Under the pieces are notes generated by a model, which saw only the letters and a program-made list of their open reading frames with translations, ran no database searches and was not told where the DNA came from. From Halorientalis salina (lineage in GTDB: Archaea; Halobacteriota; Halobacteria; Halobacteriales; Haloarculaceae), in NCBI RefSeq assembly GCF_005049285.1, contig NZ_SOSC01000013.1:17084-81083 (forward strand): a stretch of DNA of 64,000 nucleotides, given 5' to 3'. This document shows positions 27,357 through 36,502 of this stretch, piece by piece; the first letter of the stretch is position 1, and each line of letters opens with the position of its first letter. A program made the translations under genes and the position numbers.

Positions 27357-28139
27357 TAGCTATTGTGTCATCGACTTTCGCCTGTTGTTCCAAAATAAAC
27401 TCGGTCTGCGTCACTTGTTTATCGGGTAGGGTTCGAGCATCGAGCCACTCGTAGAAAGAAGTCCCTGTTAAGAACTCCTTCAGGTAGATCGCCATTCGGT
27501 TGTGAGCGGCCATGACATCCTCCTGTGCGTCAGCGTCCGAGGTGATCGGTTACTGGGGAAATGTACTGTAATAAACAGGCTATCACTGAAAGCCGTGTTA
27601 ATCAGTTCGATAGCACCTGACCACCTGTATCCGAGCTATCGAAACCTCACCGATCCCGGAGAACTGACTCGTGCCCTCTCTGTTCACACATCCCGAATAC
27701 CTTCCAGTTTGAATCCGCAGAACACGCACCAAAATTCAATATGTTCGAACTAATAGCGACCTTCTCATCGTAAACCAACTACCCGATATTCGAATACACG
27801 AAATATTAGCCGGTGGTATACTCTATTATGAATTTCATACGGTTCCATATTTCCGATTTACGCGCAAAAGCTGAATTTCGTGAGGTGAGCTCGGGGCGAA
27901 ATACGGCAAGTTGACTGTCCTTCGCGGTACAATCGCGGTTCGGTTCTTGTAAACTGTTCATCCGGGTTAGTTCGGGTTCACATCGAGGATCTGTCTCACG
28001 GTAGCTAATGTCTCTCATGCCCGTGTGGGCTATATATAAGGAGTCATTCGATATATTCGTATCAGAGGGGGCAGAAAATACACGATTCGTGCCCAACTAT
28101 ACGAAAATACTAACAGGAGGTACCCTGTACTATGTTGTC
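27357..28139. other. A/T-rich noncoding region with IclR-3 promoter
   Basis: About 780 bases. The part to 27513 continues the SMC frame upstream and is probably not translated. A TATA box ctatatataag lies at 28029-28039, about 100 bases before the IclR-3 ATG, and aggagg at 28114-28119 could be a ribosome binding site though it is far (about 20 bases) from the ATG. Nothing else recognised. Confidence 0.45.
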
Positions 28140-28910
28140 ATGGCACTATCCGAACCCGGACGAATGGTGAAATCAGCCCGAAACGCGTTCGAGATCATCG
28201 AGTATCTCCACGACCACGGCGGGGCAGATCTGGGCGAGTTAACCGAAGAATTCGACCTTGCAAAGAGTACCATCCACGGATACCTTTCGACGCTGGAATC
28301 GCTCGAATACCTCGTGAATGACGGCGCTGGCTACCATTTGAGTCTTAAATTTCTCTACCACGGGACTGCAGCACGCAACTCCGTCCCGATATCCGGGCAG
28401 GCCGACGAGATACTCTCCGCACTGGCAGACGAGACTTCCTTAGTCGCCTGGCTCGTCGTCGAGGAGCACGGACGGGCTGTCTATCTCGACCGAGCAGTCG
28501 GTGACGAGGTCGTACAGACTTACGGTCGCATTAGCAAGCGAACCGATCTTCATGGCACTGCTGCCGGGAAAGCTATCCTGGCCCATCTCTCCGACGAGAT
28601 GATTGACACGATCGTGGACAACTATGGGCTTCCCGCACGCACGGAGTACACCATAACCGACGTGGATGAACTCCACGAAGAGCTATCGACGGTTCGACAA
28701 CGGGGATACGCGACCAGCAAGCACGAGGTCGCGCTGGGCGTCCAATCCGTGGCAGCGCCAGTTCATCACGAGGGTAGGGTGCTTGGTGCTATTAGCGTCT
28801 CCGGCACATCGAATCAGATTGACGACCGGTACTTCGAGGAGGACCTCCCGGACGTGATGACGACGGCTGCGGCCGATCTCGCGGACCGGTACGTCGAACA
28901 TCACGCCTGA
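28140..28910 (+). CDS. IclR-family transcriptional regulator (IclR-3)
   Basis: 256 residues from ATG 28140. Winged helix at about 8-70 (RNAFEIIEYLHDHGG; LAKSTIHGYLSTLESL) and effector domain at about 85-255 (HGTAAGKAILAHLSDE; VQSVAAPVHHEGRVLGAISVSG). It precedes the acetone-carboxylase-type operon on the same strand, with a perfect palindrome in between, so it is the probable regulator of that operon. An open frame extends upstream to 28008 but the extra residues are unlike the family. Confidence 0.88.
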   Translation: MALSEPGRMVKSARNAFEIIEYLHDHGGADLGELTEEFDLAKSTIHGYLSTLESLEYLVNDGAGYHLSLKFLYHGTAARNSVPISGQADEILSALADETSLVAWLVVEEHGRAVYLDRAVGDEVVQTYGRISKRTDLHGTAAGKAILAHLSDEMIDTIVDNYGLPARTEYTITDVDELHEELSTVRQRGYATSKHEVALGVQSVAAPVHHEGRVLGAISVSGTSNQIDDRYFEEDLPDVMTTAAADLADRYVEHHA

Positions 28911-29146
28911 TGCGTGATGGGTCCGTTTTTGACTCGGAATCACCGCCCCACCGCCAGCTGTGTCGAGTGGGCTCCGACAACTCATTCCGGTGCCGTCGAC
29001 GAACTGTCGCGACAGCAAGGGTTCCGGTTGCGTCTTTCGGAACGCTCACAGTGGCTCTACAGACCACGAGAGGGGGGAAACGATCGCGATACGGGGAATC
29101 GGGGCACCGCCACAACCCTTTTTTCGACCGCAGTATGCCATCATCT

Positions 29147-29380
29147 ATGGTGCGCATTGCGAACCCCGATTCGTGCGCTATCTGTGGAACCGATCTTCCA
29201 GACGATCCGAAATGTGTGACGCTCCCGACCAGGTTCACGCTCGCGATGACGCCCCTTGCGGAACCTGGCGTTCAGAAGGTGGCCTTCTGCAGCGAACGCC
29301 ATCGACAGGACTGGCTCGACGCCAACAGAGGGGAATGGCCAGAGGCGGTCAAAGACGGTACGGCGGGGGATGATGTATAA
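29147..29380 (+). CDS. Small zinc-finger protein (treble-clef type)
   Basis: 77 residues. CAICG at about 10-14 and FCSERHRQDWLD at about 51-62 give a Cys-x2-Cys...Cys-x3-His arrangement, typical of small treble-clef (MYM/TRASH-like) haloarchaeal proteins. Function unknown. An ATG four codons upstream (29135) is an alternative start; the open frame continues further but is not protein-like. Confidence 0.6.
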   Translation: MVRIANPDSCAICGTDLPDDPKCVTLPTRFTLAMTPLAEPGVQKVAFCSERHRQDWLDANRGEWPEAVKDGTAGDDV

Positions 29381-29703
29381 AACGCTGTGTGTGACTGGAT
29401 CTAGACCGATCGTTCTGAACTACAATCTCAGATGACTGTCCAGTATGTGGATGCTCACCGATTCGACAGCTTCGGCGGATTCGTCGTCAACTCGGGCCTC
29501 ACGACTGAACACTCGGTCTTCAGAGACCTGGTCACTCCGGCGGCGCATTGCTGAGCGCTGTTGACGCTGATCCAGGTGAGTACACACTCGAAGGACGAGG
29601 TATAGAATTCTTGCTAAAAAATAGCAAGGTTTTTACCAGCTGATGGTGTGTTTAGGGGTGACACGGGATGTGTGGTGACAATTCCCGTGGAGGTAAGCCA
29701 CCG
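29381..29703. promoter_or_regulatory. Promoter/operator region of the acetone-carboxylase-type operon
   Basis: 323 bases, no gene. A perfect inverted repeat CTTGCTA-AAAAA-TAGCAAG spans 29610-29628, followed at once by a TATA-like GTTTTTACC (29629-29637) and the start codon 76 bases further on. The palindrome touches the core promoter, as expected of a repressor site for a dimeric regulator; IclR-3 is the natural candidate. Binding is inferred. Confidence 0.6.
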
Positions 29704-31869
29704 ATGAGTACTGAGGACCAATCAGAACACGAACCTCGTCTCCTCGCCCTCGACACGGGTGGAACCATGACGGACTCGTTCATCGTGGACGAAGAGGCGA
29801 ACTATACGGTCGGAAAAGCACAGACAACGCCAGATGACGAATCCGTTGGCGTAAAGAAGTCCTTCGACAACGGACTGGGCTACTGGGGAACCTCGTTCAG
29901 CGAGAGTGCTGCCTCTCTAGACGGTGTCGTCTACGCCGGGACGGCAATGCTCAACCGGTTGCTCGAACGCGAAGGTGAGGGGAACATCGGCGTCATCACG
30001 ACGGCGGGCTTCGAGGACCACCATCGAATGGGACGCGGGATCGCGAGCTGGGCCGACCTGTCGTATTCGGGTCGCCTCCATGCTCGGGAACACGAACATC
30101 CCGATCCACTCGTCCCCCGGGAGAACATCAAGGGGGTCCGCGAGCGCGTCAACATGCTCGGTGCCCCGGTCGTCAGCATTTACGAGGACGAGATCCGGGA
30201 GGCCGTACACGACCTCCTCGACCGGGACGTGCGGGTCATCGCCGTCTGCATGATCTTCTCGTATGCGAACCCGGAACACGAACAGAAAGTCAAGGAGATC
30301 GCCGAGGAGGTCAAGGAGGAACGGAACGACGATACGCCGGTGTGGCTCTCGAGCGAACAGAACCCAGTCCGTGGGGAAACGCCACGGCTGAACACGCTCA
30401 TTCTCGAAGCCTACGCCGTGGAGCCGTCGCGAGAACAACTGTACAGCATCGAGGACAAGTTACAGGACGAGGGCCTGGACTCGCCGTTCCGGGTTCTGAC
30501 GTCCTCCGGAGGAACCATTGCGCCGGACCACGATTGGCTGGCCGAGACGATGCTGTCGGGCCCTATCGGCGGCGTGTTCGGGGGCGAGTTCCTCACGGAG
30601 AAACTCGGAATCGACAATCTCGTTTGCTCGGACGTCGGGGGCACCAGCTTCGACGTGGCGCTCATCACGGAGGGCCACTACCCGACGCGCTGGGACCAGA
30701 CCCTGGCGCAGATCCCGACCAACATCCCGATGACCGCACTGGACTCCATCGGTTCGGGAACCGGGTCGTACCTCCGCGTCGACCGTGCCTCGAATCGCAT
30801 CGAGATCGGTCCGGACTCGGCGGGCTACCTCGTCGGCGTCTCGAACGAAAACGCCGACGTCGAGACGCCGACGGTCACCGACTGTACGGCATTGCTGGGG
30901 TACATCAACCCCGACTTCTTCCTCGGTGGCGACATCCCGATCGACGTCGATGCCGCGAGGGAGGCCATCGACGAGCAACTCGCCAGCAACCTCGGCGAGG
31001 ACCCCGTCGAAACGGCACGCGGTGTCCTCGACATTGTCGAGCGCGACATGGCGAACGAACTTCGGTCGATGGTCCACGGGTTGGGCTATGCTCCGGAGAA
31101 CTACAACCTCATCAGTTACGGTGGCGGTGGGCCGCTCCACGCGGCCGGTTACACCAAGCCACTGAACTTCAAGGACGTCATCGTTCCGGACTGGGCGGCC
31201 GCGTTCTCCGCGTTCGGCACCGCCTGTGCGGATTCGGCCTACCGGTACGACCAGTCCGTCGACGTCATCCTCCAGCCAGACTTCAGTAACGCCGACCAGG
31301 TGGCTGACACCCTCACTGGCGTCTTCCACAAAGTGCGTGACAAGGCGGCCGACGCCTTCGTGCGCGACGGCATCGACGCCGACAAGATGGAGTTCCAGCC
31401 GGCGGTTCGCGCACAGTACACCGGCATGCTTGACGACCTGGAGGTCGAGATCGAGGAGTTCTGGGACGGCAGGCTGAGCGGCGAGGACATCGAACAGATC
31501 ATCGAGAAATTCGAGGACGAGTTCGGCCGCGTGTTTCAGCGTGCGGCCCGCTCGCCCGAGAACGGCTATCAGTTTACCGTCGCAATCGGAGAAGGCGTCG
31601 CGCCCTCGCCGAAGCCCACGCTACCCAACGAGGACCCAGTCTCGAGCGATACGCCCCCGGAACAGGCCCACAAGGGCGAACGTGCCATCTACTGGGAGGG
31701 CGACTGGCACGACGCCAACATCTGGGACATGGACCACATCCAGGCGGGTAACGTCGTCGAGGGGCCGGCGGTCACGGAGGCACCGGCGACCACGATGCTA
31801 GTCCCGCCGGGCTTCGAGGCATCGCTCGACCACAACCGCATTTACCACCTCACTCAGACCAATGAGTAA
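29704..31869 (+). CDS. acxA: Acetone carboxylase-type beta subunit (hydantoinase A/oxoprolinase family)
   Basis: 721 residues. Family fold: sugar-kinase-like ATPase. LLALDTGGTMTDSFIVD near the N terminus is the phosphate-binding loop; CSDVGGTSFDVALI (about 315) and SYGGGGPLHAAG (about 480) are the other ATP-site motifs. In acetone carboxylase this subunit, with the HyuB-like one, uses ATP to activate bicarbonate and acetone to give acetoacetate. HyuA homologues also act in hydantoin, oxoproline or acetophenone use; the gamma-like gene downstream selects the carboxylase. The start at 29704 follows a short upstream frame. It overlaps the next gene by 8 bases. Confidence 0.82.
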   Translation: MSTEDQSEHEPRLLALDTGGTMTDSFIVDEEANYTVGKAQTTPDDESVGVKKSFDNGLGYWGTSFSESAASLDGVVYAGTAMLNRLLEREGEGNIGVITTAGFEDHHRMGRGIASWADLSYSGRLHAREHEHPDPLVPRENIKGVRERVNMLGAPVVSIYEDEIREAVHDLLDRDVRVIAVCMIFSYANPEHEQKVKEIAEEVKEERNDDTPVWLSSEQNPVRGETPRLNTLILEAYAVEPSREQLYSIEDKLQDEGLDSPFRVLTSSGGTIAPDHDWLAETMLSGPIGGVFGGEFLTEKLGIDNLVCSDVGGTSFDVALITEGHYPTRWDQTLAQIPTNIPMTALDSIGSGTGSYLRVDRASNRIEIGPDSAGYLVGVSNENADVETPTVTDCTALLGYINPDFFLGGDIPIDVDAAREAIDEQLASNLGEDPVETARGVLDIVERDMANELRSMVHGLGYAPENYNLISYGGGGPLHAAGYTKPLNFKDVIVPDWAAAFSAFGTACADSAYRYDQSVDVILQPDFSNADQVADTLTGVFHKVRDKAADAFVRDGIDADKMEFQPAVRAQYTGMLDDLEVEIEEFWDGRLSGEDIEQIIEKFEDEFGRVFQRAARSPENGYQFTVAIGEGVAPSPKPTLPNEDPVSSDTPPEQAHKGERAIYWEGDWHDANIWDMDHIQAGNVVEGPAVTEAPATTMLVPPGFEASLDHNRIYHLTQTNE

Positions 31870-34147
31870 ACCAGAATCCGAACTCCACGATCCAGAAACC
31901 ACTACCCGCGAACGCGAATTCGACGACGTAGAGCCGCCGATCGGCTGGGACGGGCAGACGCTCCAGGAGATGCTCGACGAGAGTGAACACCTCCTGGAGG
32001 AGACCGGCCACTACCGCGGCCTCGACGAACTCGAGTTCAAAGAACAGGACCCCTTCCAGTACGAACAGATGTACTCGCGGCTCCGGGGCGCGCTCGTCTC
32101 CGCTCGTGAGACGGCACTCCACGTGAGCGCCTCACCGATCGTCCGCGAGATCGGGGAGCTCTGCTTCCAGATTTACACCCCAGAGGGCGATTCGGTTGCG
32201 GTCTCGACGGGTATCATCGTCCACGTCCACACCGGCTCCCTCGCGATCAAGTACATGATCGAAGAGGACTACGAACACGGTCGTGGCATCCAGCCGGGGG
32301 ACGTGTTCTGTAACAACGACAACGACCTCGGCAACGTCCACACCACGGACGTTCACACGTTCGTCCCCATCTTCTACGAGGACGAACTCGTCGCATGGGC
32401 CGACGGCGTCACCCACGAGATCGACATCGGCGGCATGACCCGCGGTCACGACCAGATCGCTTCGACCAACCGGCACGAGGACGGGCTGTACGCGACATGT
32501 GAGAAGATTGGCGAAGACGACCAGTTGTATCAGGACTGGCGGGATCGCGGCCAACGGGGCGTGCGAACCCCGATGTACTGGGACCTCGACGAGAAGTGTC
32601 GGCTTGCGGGTTGTCACATGATCCGCGAGGCGATCCACGAGATGATCGACGAGGTCGGCGTGGACACGTTCAAACAGTTCCTCTACGAGGCCGTCGAGGA
32701 AGGTCGCCAGATCATGGAGTCTCGGGTCAAAGAGCGAATGTTCCCCGGGACGTACCGGGAGGCCGGTTTCCATCCGATCCAGTGGGAGGACAAGGCCTGG
32801 CAGCCCGGTGCCCAGCAGAACATGATGAACCACCTCCCCGTCGAGATGACGATCGACGGGGACGGCGAGATGGAACTGGATCTGGAAGGTGCCACGCCGC
32901 CAGGGCCTCACCCGTTCAACTGCGCAGAGGGGTCGATGGAAGGTGCGCTCTGGGTGTACCTCACCCAGTCGCTGCTGCACGACGGAAAAGTGAACGACGG
33001 GGCCAACTACGCGGTCGACACCAACTATCCGGAGGGGAGCGTGGTGAACCCACAGGACCCCGATCGCTCCTACCACACTCCGTGGGCGACGATCTTCTCG
33101 ACCTACCTGGCGGTGTCGAAGTGTCTCTCCAACGGATTCTTCTCGCGAGGGTTCCGCGAGGAGGTGATCACTGGCTACGGAGAGCCCGGCGACGCGCTGC
33201 AGGGTGGCGGGAAGCTGAAGGACTCCGTGGCCGACGCCATCCCGGACGCGCTGGGTGACTACTGGCCGGTCGGTCCGTTCGACTTCTCGTGTCAGGGGCT
33301 CGGAGCCTCGGCCTGTCGCGACGGGCTGGACTACGGGTACGCGATGTTCAACCCCGAGGCGGACCTCGGCGACGTCGAGGAGTGGGAGCAAACCCAGTGG
33401 GGGCTGTTGCAACTCAGTCGCCGAGTCAAGCCCAACACCGCCGGCCACGGCAAGTACCGCGGTGGCTCAGGCTGGGAAGGGCTCCACACTGTCATGGGCA
33501 GCGAGGATGTCTCGATGTACGCGTTCAGCATTCCGACAGTTACCTGGTCGTCTGCCGGGATGTCCGGCGGTTACCCCGGCGGAACGAGTTACTCCGTGCG
33601 CGTACACGATACCGACCTCGCCGAGCGGGCCGCCGCGGACGAGCCCTACCCCCTCGACGACCAGCCGGTCGGTTCCCTCGAGGACCAGATCGAGGGCGAG
33701 GAGGTTATTCGCGACCAAGACGGGATGTTCTTCCCGGAGGAGTTCGAGAATCACGACCTGCTCCGGTATCAGACCAGCGGCGGCCCCGGCTGGGGCGACC
33801 CGCTGGAGCGGCCACCGGAGAAGCTCAAGGAGGACATCGAGGAGGACATCTTCACTCCGGACATCGTCGAGCAGGTGTACGGGGTCGTGGGCGACTACGA
33901 CGCGAACGACCGGGAGTTCACCATCGACGAGGAGGCGACCGAACAGCGGCGACAGGAAATCCGTGAAGAGCGCGCCGAGCGGACTCAGTCGTTCGACGAA
34001 TTCTTCGACGAGGAGCGAGAACGTGTCGAGGAAAGCGACTGGAACGACGGCATCCAGTACATGTACGATGGCGTGTTCGAGCAGAGCGAAGAGTGGGCCG
34101 AGGAGTTCCGCGAGTTCTGGGACCTCGACGACGACTACTCCCCCTAG
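31862..34147 (+). CDS. acxB: Acetone carboxylase-type alpha subunit (hydantoinase B family)
   Basis: 761 residues, near the length of AcxB alpha subunits. HyuB family features: SPIVREIGELCFQIYTPEGDSVAVSTGI, a DVFCNNDNDLGNVHTTDV metal-site region, HPFNCAEGSMEGALW, and a Gly-rich C terminus (SGGPGWGDPLERPPE). Charged C-terminal tail (680-761) rich in Glu/Arg. Forms the alpha2beta2gamma2 complex with the flanking subunits in known acetone carboxylases; Mn-containing active site is family knowledge. Overlap with the upstream gene shows coupling. Confidence 0.83.
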   Translation: MSKPESELHDPETTTREREFDDVEPPIGWDGQTLQEMLDESEHLLEETGHYRGLDELEFKEQDPFQYEQMYSRLRGALVSARETALHVSASPIVREIGELCFQIYTPEGDSVAVSTGIIVHVHTGSLAIKYMIEEDYEHGRGIQPGDVFCNNDNDLGNVHTTDVHTFVPIFYEDELVAWADGVTHEIDIGGMTRGHDQIASTNRHEDGLYATCEKIGEDDQLYQDWRDRGQRGVRTPMYWDLDEKCRLAGCHMIREAIHEMIDEVGVDTFKQFLYEAVEEGRQIMESRVKERMFPGTYREAGFHPIQWEDKAWQPGAQQNMMNHLPVEMTIDGDGEMELDLEGATPPGPHPFNCAEGSMEGALWVYLTQSLLHDGKVNDGANYAVDTNYPEGSVVNPQDPDRSYHTPWATIFSTYLAVSKCLSNGFFSRGFREEVITGYGEPGDALQGGGKLKDSVADAIPDALGDYWPVGPFDFSCQGLGASACRDGLDYGYAMFNPEADLGDVEEWEQTQWGLLQLSRRVKPNTAGHGKYRGGSGWEGLHTVMGSEDVSMYAFSIPTVTWSSAGMSGGYPGGTSYSVRVHDTDLAERAAADEPYPLDDQPVGSLEDQIEGEEVIRDQDGMFFPEEFENHDLLRYQTSGGPGWGDPLERPPEKLKEDIEEDIFTPDIVEQVYGVVGDYDANDREFTIDEEATEQRRQEIREERAERTQSFDEFFDEERERVEESDWNDGIQYMYDGVFEQSEEWAEEFREFWDLDDDYSP

Positions 34148-34156
34148 GTGATACCA

Positions 34157-34681
34157 ATGACTGATTTAGACAAAAACCGCGTGCAATCGTTGATCGAAGG
34201 TGAAATGTCCTGGGACGAGATGCGCAACGAGGTGCTCCCGGACCCGAAGGACCCGGACCGGTTCGAGAAAACCCGTGCTGTTCTTCAAGAGCGCGTCGAC
34301 TGGGACGATCCGATCCTGGTCCCGCTGAACGATCACCTCTACGTGGTCGGGACCGACGACGGCCGCGTCGTCAGGGCCGACTGCGGCGAGGACCTCTGTG
34401 GCGTGGACGACAACTGGAAGCGCTCCTGCGAGGTCTTCGTTCGCGATGACGCCGAGGAGTTCGAGGAACTCTACGAGGAGTACATGCATGTCGACCCGGA
34501 CTGGGCGTTCGAACTCCGTGAGTGGTACTGTCCGGGGTGCTACGAACTCATCGACGTAGACGCCGTGCCGGTCGGCTATCCGGTTATCAAACCGTTCGAC
34601 CCGGACATCGACACGTTCTACGAGGAGTGGCAAGGGCGCCCGGCACCCGACCGCGGGGGCGACGAGACGGCAGCTGACTGA
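34157..34681 (+). CDS. acxC: Acetone carboxylase-type gamma subunit
   Basis: 174 residues. The segment DWAFELREWYCPGCYELIDVD with a later FDPDIDTFYEEW is characteristic of AcxC; further cysteines (CGEDLCG near 76-82; SC near 92) may help bind metal. This small subunit is absent from hydantoinase and oxoprolinase operons, so its presence supports ketone carboxylation. A GTG at 34148 is directly after the alpha stop, but the ATG at 34157 gives the better start. No biotin domain is present, as expected for this biotin-independent enzyme class. Confidence 0.82.
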   Translation: MTDLDKNRVQSLIEGEMSWDEMRNEVLPDPKDPDRFEKTRAVLQERVDWDDPILVPLNDHLYVVGTDDGRVVRADCGEDLCGVDDNWKRSCEVFVRDDAEEFEELYEEYMHVDPDWAFELREWYCPGCYELIDVDAVPVGYPVIKPFDPDIDTFYEEWQGRPAPDRGGDETAAD

Positions 34682-34720
34682 GCCTGGTCCCCGTTCCCAC
34701 TGTCGTTTTGTGCGGTAGCT

Positions 34721-34732
34721 TTTTTATTAATG
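34721..34732 (+). promoter_or_regulatory. TATA box of first acyl-CoA synthetase
   Basis: TTTTTATTAATG lies about 25 bases before the ATG at 34750, so the synthetase has its own leaderless promoter inside the cluster. Confidence 0.55.
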
Positions 34733-34749
34733 CTCCGTAATGTGTTACC

Positions 34750-36366
34750 ATGTCAGCCGGAAGCGGCAGTTCTGAGAGTCGGCAGGGACGTGGCGAAGCG
34801 ACGGGCGCGCCGTCGACCCTGATCGAAGCACTGATCCAGAGCCTCGATCGATTCGATGACCGGGTTGCTGTGACGGTCGACGGATCGGAGTATACCTACG
34901 GCGAACTCGACGAACGGTCGAATGCTGTGGCGAACGCGCTCGTCGACCGGGGCGTCGAACCGGGCGATCGAGTTGCACTGATGATGTCTAACTGTCTGGG
35001 CTACGTGATCGCGGACCTGGCGCTGCTGAAGGCCGGGGCGGTCAAACTCCCACTCAACGATATGCTTACCGAGGACGAGTTCGAGTACATGCTCTCGGAT
35101 TCGGGTGCCGAGACTGTTATCGCCGGGCCGGGGTTCACCGACACATTGGCGTCGCTTGACGCGTCCGTCGATAGCCTCGATCGAGGGATCGTTATCGACA
35201 GCGAGAGCGACCAGTTCGACTCGCTCGCGGATCTCGAATCCGACGGCGATCCCACCGAACCGCCGTCCGTCTCCGTCTCCCCCGAAAGCCCCGTCGGACA
35301 CTTCTATACCGGTGGGACGACTGGAGATCCCAAGGGCGTCATCCATTCTCACGATAACTTCCTCCAGAACATGTACGCACACATTACCGAACTAGACATG
35401 ACGGGGGACGATACGCTTCTCTTGATGACGCCGCTCCCACACTCTGCGGGCCTGTTCCTGTGGGCAGCGATGCTTCTGGGGGCCAAGTCCGTTATCCGTC
35501 CGGGGTTCGATCCGGAACAGGCGCTTCGGGATATCGAGGATCACGAGGTGACGTGGTCGTTCCTCGTCCCGACGATGATCTACACTCTCCTCGATGACCC
35601 AGCGCTCGACGAAACCGACACGTCGTCGCTAGAGACCCTGATCTACGGGGCAGCACCGATGACACCAGCCCGGCTCCGAGAAGGCCTGGCGGAGTTCGGA
35701 CCGGTGTTCACGCAGTTCTACGGCCAGACGGAGGTGCCCAACCTGATCACTGTACTGGGGAAAGAAGAGCACCGCATCGCGATCGAGGAGGAGCACGAAC
35801 AGCGATTGGGGTCGGCTGGTCAGCCGACACTGATGGCCGACGTGAAGATCGTCGACACCGAGACGGGCGAGGAGCAACCGCCCGGACGCGAGGGTGAGAT
35901 CATGGCGAGTGCGCCGTACGTCATGGACGAGTACTGGGGGCTTCCGGAGAAGACCGCCGAGACAGTCGAGGACGGCTGGGTCCATACGGGAGACATCGGG
36001 AAGCGCGACGAAGACGGCTACGTGTACCTCCTGGACCGGAAGAGCAACATGATAATCTCTGGGGGCATGAACGTCTACAGCACCGACGTCGAGGACGTCC
36101 TCGCGACACACCCGGATGTGGCCCAAGTCGCTGTCATCGGCGTCCCGGACGAAAAGTGGGGCGAGGCGGTGACCGCGATCATCGTTCCCGACGGGGAGGT
36201 CACGCAAGCGGACATCGACGATTTCGCCGACGAGGAACTCGGCGACTACAAGCGCCCAAAGCACGTCGAGTTCCGTGACGAGTTGCCGAAGACGCCTTAC
36301 GGCAAGATCGACAAGAAAGCACTCAGAGAACCGTACTGGGACGACTCGGACCGTAGCATCAACTGA
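34750..36366 (+). CDS. AMP-forming acyl-CoA synthetase (first)
   Basis: 538 residues. Activates a carboxylic acid to acyl-CoA with ATP. P-loop YTGGTTGDPKGV at about 185-196; acyl pocket/adenine motif FYGQTEVPN; hinge DRKSNMIISGGMNVYSTDVE; C-terminal catalytic Lys in KTPYGKIDKKALR. It follows the gamma subunit by 68 bases; the simplest role is activation of the acetoacetate (or aroyl-acetate) made by the carboxylase. It lacks the N-terminal extension of classic acetoacetyl-CoA synthetases, so the substrate could be another medium-chain or aromatic acid. Confidence 0.87.
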   Translation: MSAGSGSSESRQGRGEATGAPSTLIEALIQSLDRFDDRVAVTVDGSEYTYGELDERSNAVANALVDRGVEPGDRVALMMSNCLGYVIADLALLKAGAVKLPLNDMLTEDEFEYMLSDSGAETVIAGPGFTDTLASLDASVDSLDRGIVIDSESDQFDSLADLESDGDPTEPPSVSVSPESPVGHFYTGGTTGDPKGVIHSHDNFLQNMYAHITELDMTGDDTLLLMTPLPHSAGLFLWAAMLLGAKSVIRPGFDPEQALRDIEDHEVTWSFLVPTMIYTLLDDPALDETDTSSLETLIYGAAPMTPARLREGLAEFGPVFTQFYGQTEVPNLITVLGKEEHRIAIEEEHEQRLGSAGQPTLMADVKIVDTETGEEQPPGREGEIMASAPYVMDEYWGLPEKTAETVEDGWVHTGDIGKRDEDGYVYLLDRKSNMIISGGMNVYSTDVEDVLATHPDVAQVAVIGVPDEKWGEAVTAIIVPDGEVTQADIDDFADEELGDYKRPKHVEFRDELPKTPYGKIDKKALREPYWDDSDRSIN

Positions 36367-36502
36367 CCGGTCCCTCACTCGAGAGCCTGCCGGGCGTGGA
36401 CCGCGGGGTAAATTTAAGCCATCGGGTGAACCTGTTGTTCGATAATGCACACCACAAAACCCGAAGCGGGGCGGAATCGCTCGCGACGGAGGTGCGACAC
36501 GT

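Noticed and set aside
32132..33448. 438-codon frame antisense to the carboxylase alpha subunit
   Set aside because: Shadow frame; the plus strand has clear HyuB motifs and gene overlaps.
29704..34147. Hydantoinase (HyuAB) assignment
   Set aside because: The third, AcxC-like subunit gene and linked CoA ligases fit a ketone carboxylase better; hydantoinase remains the alternative.
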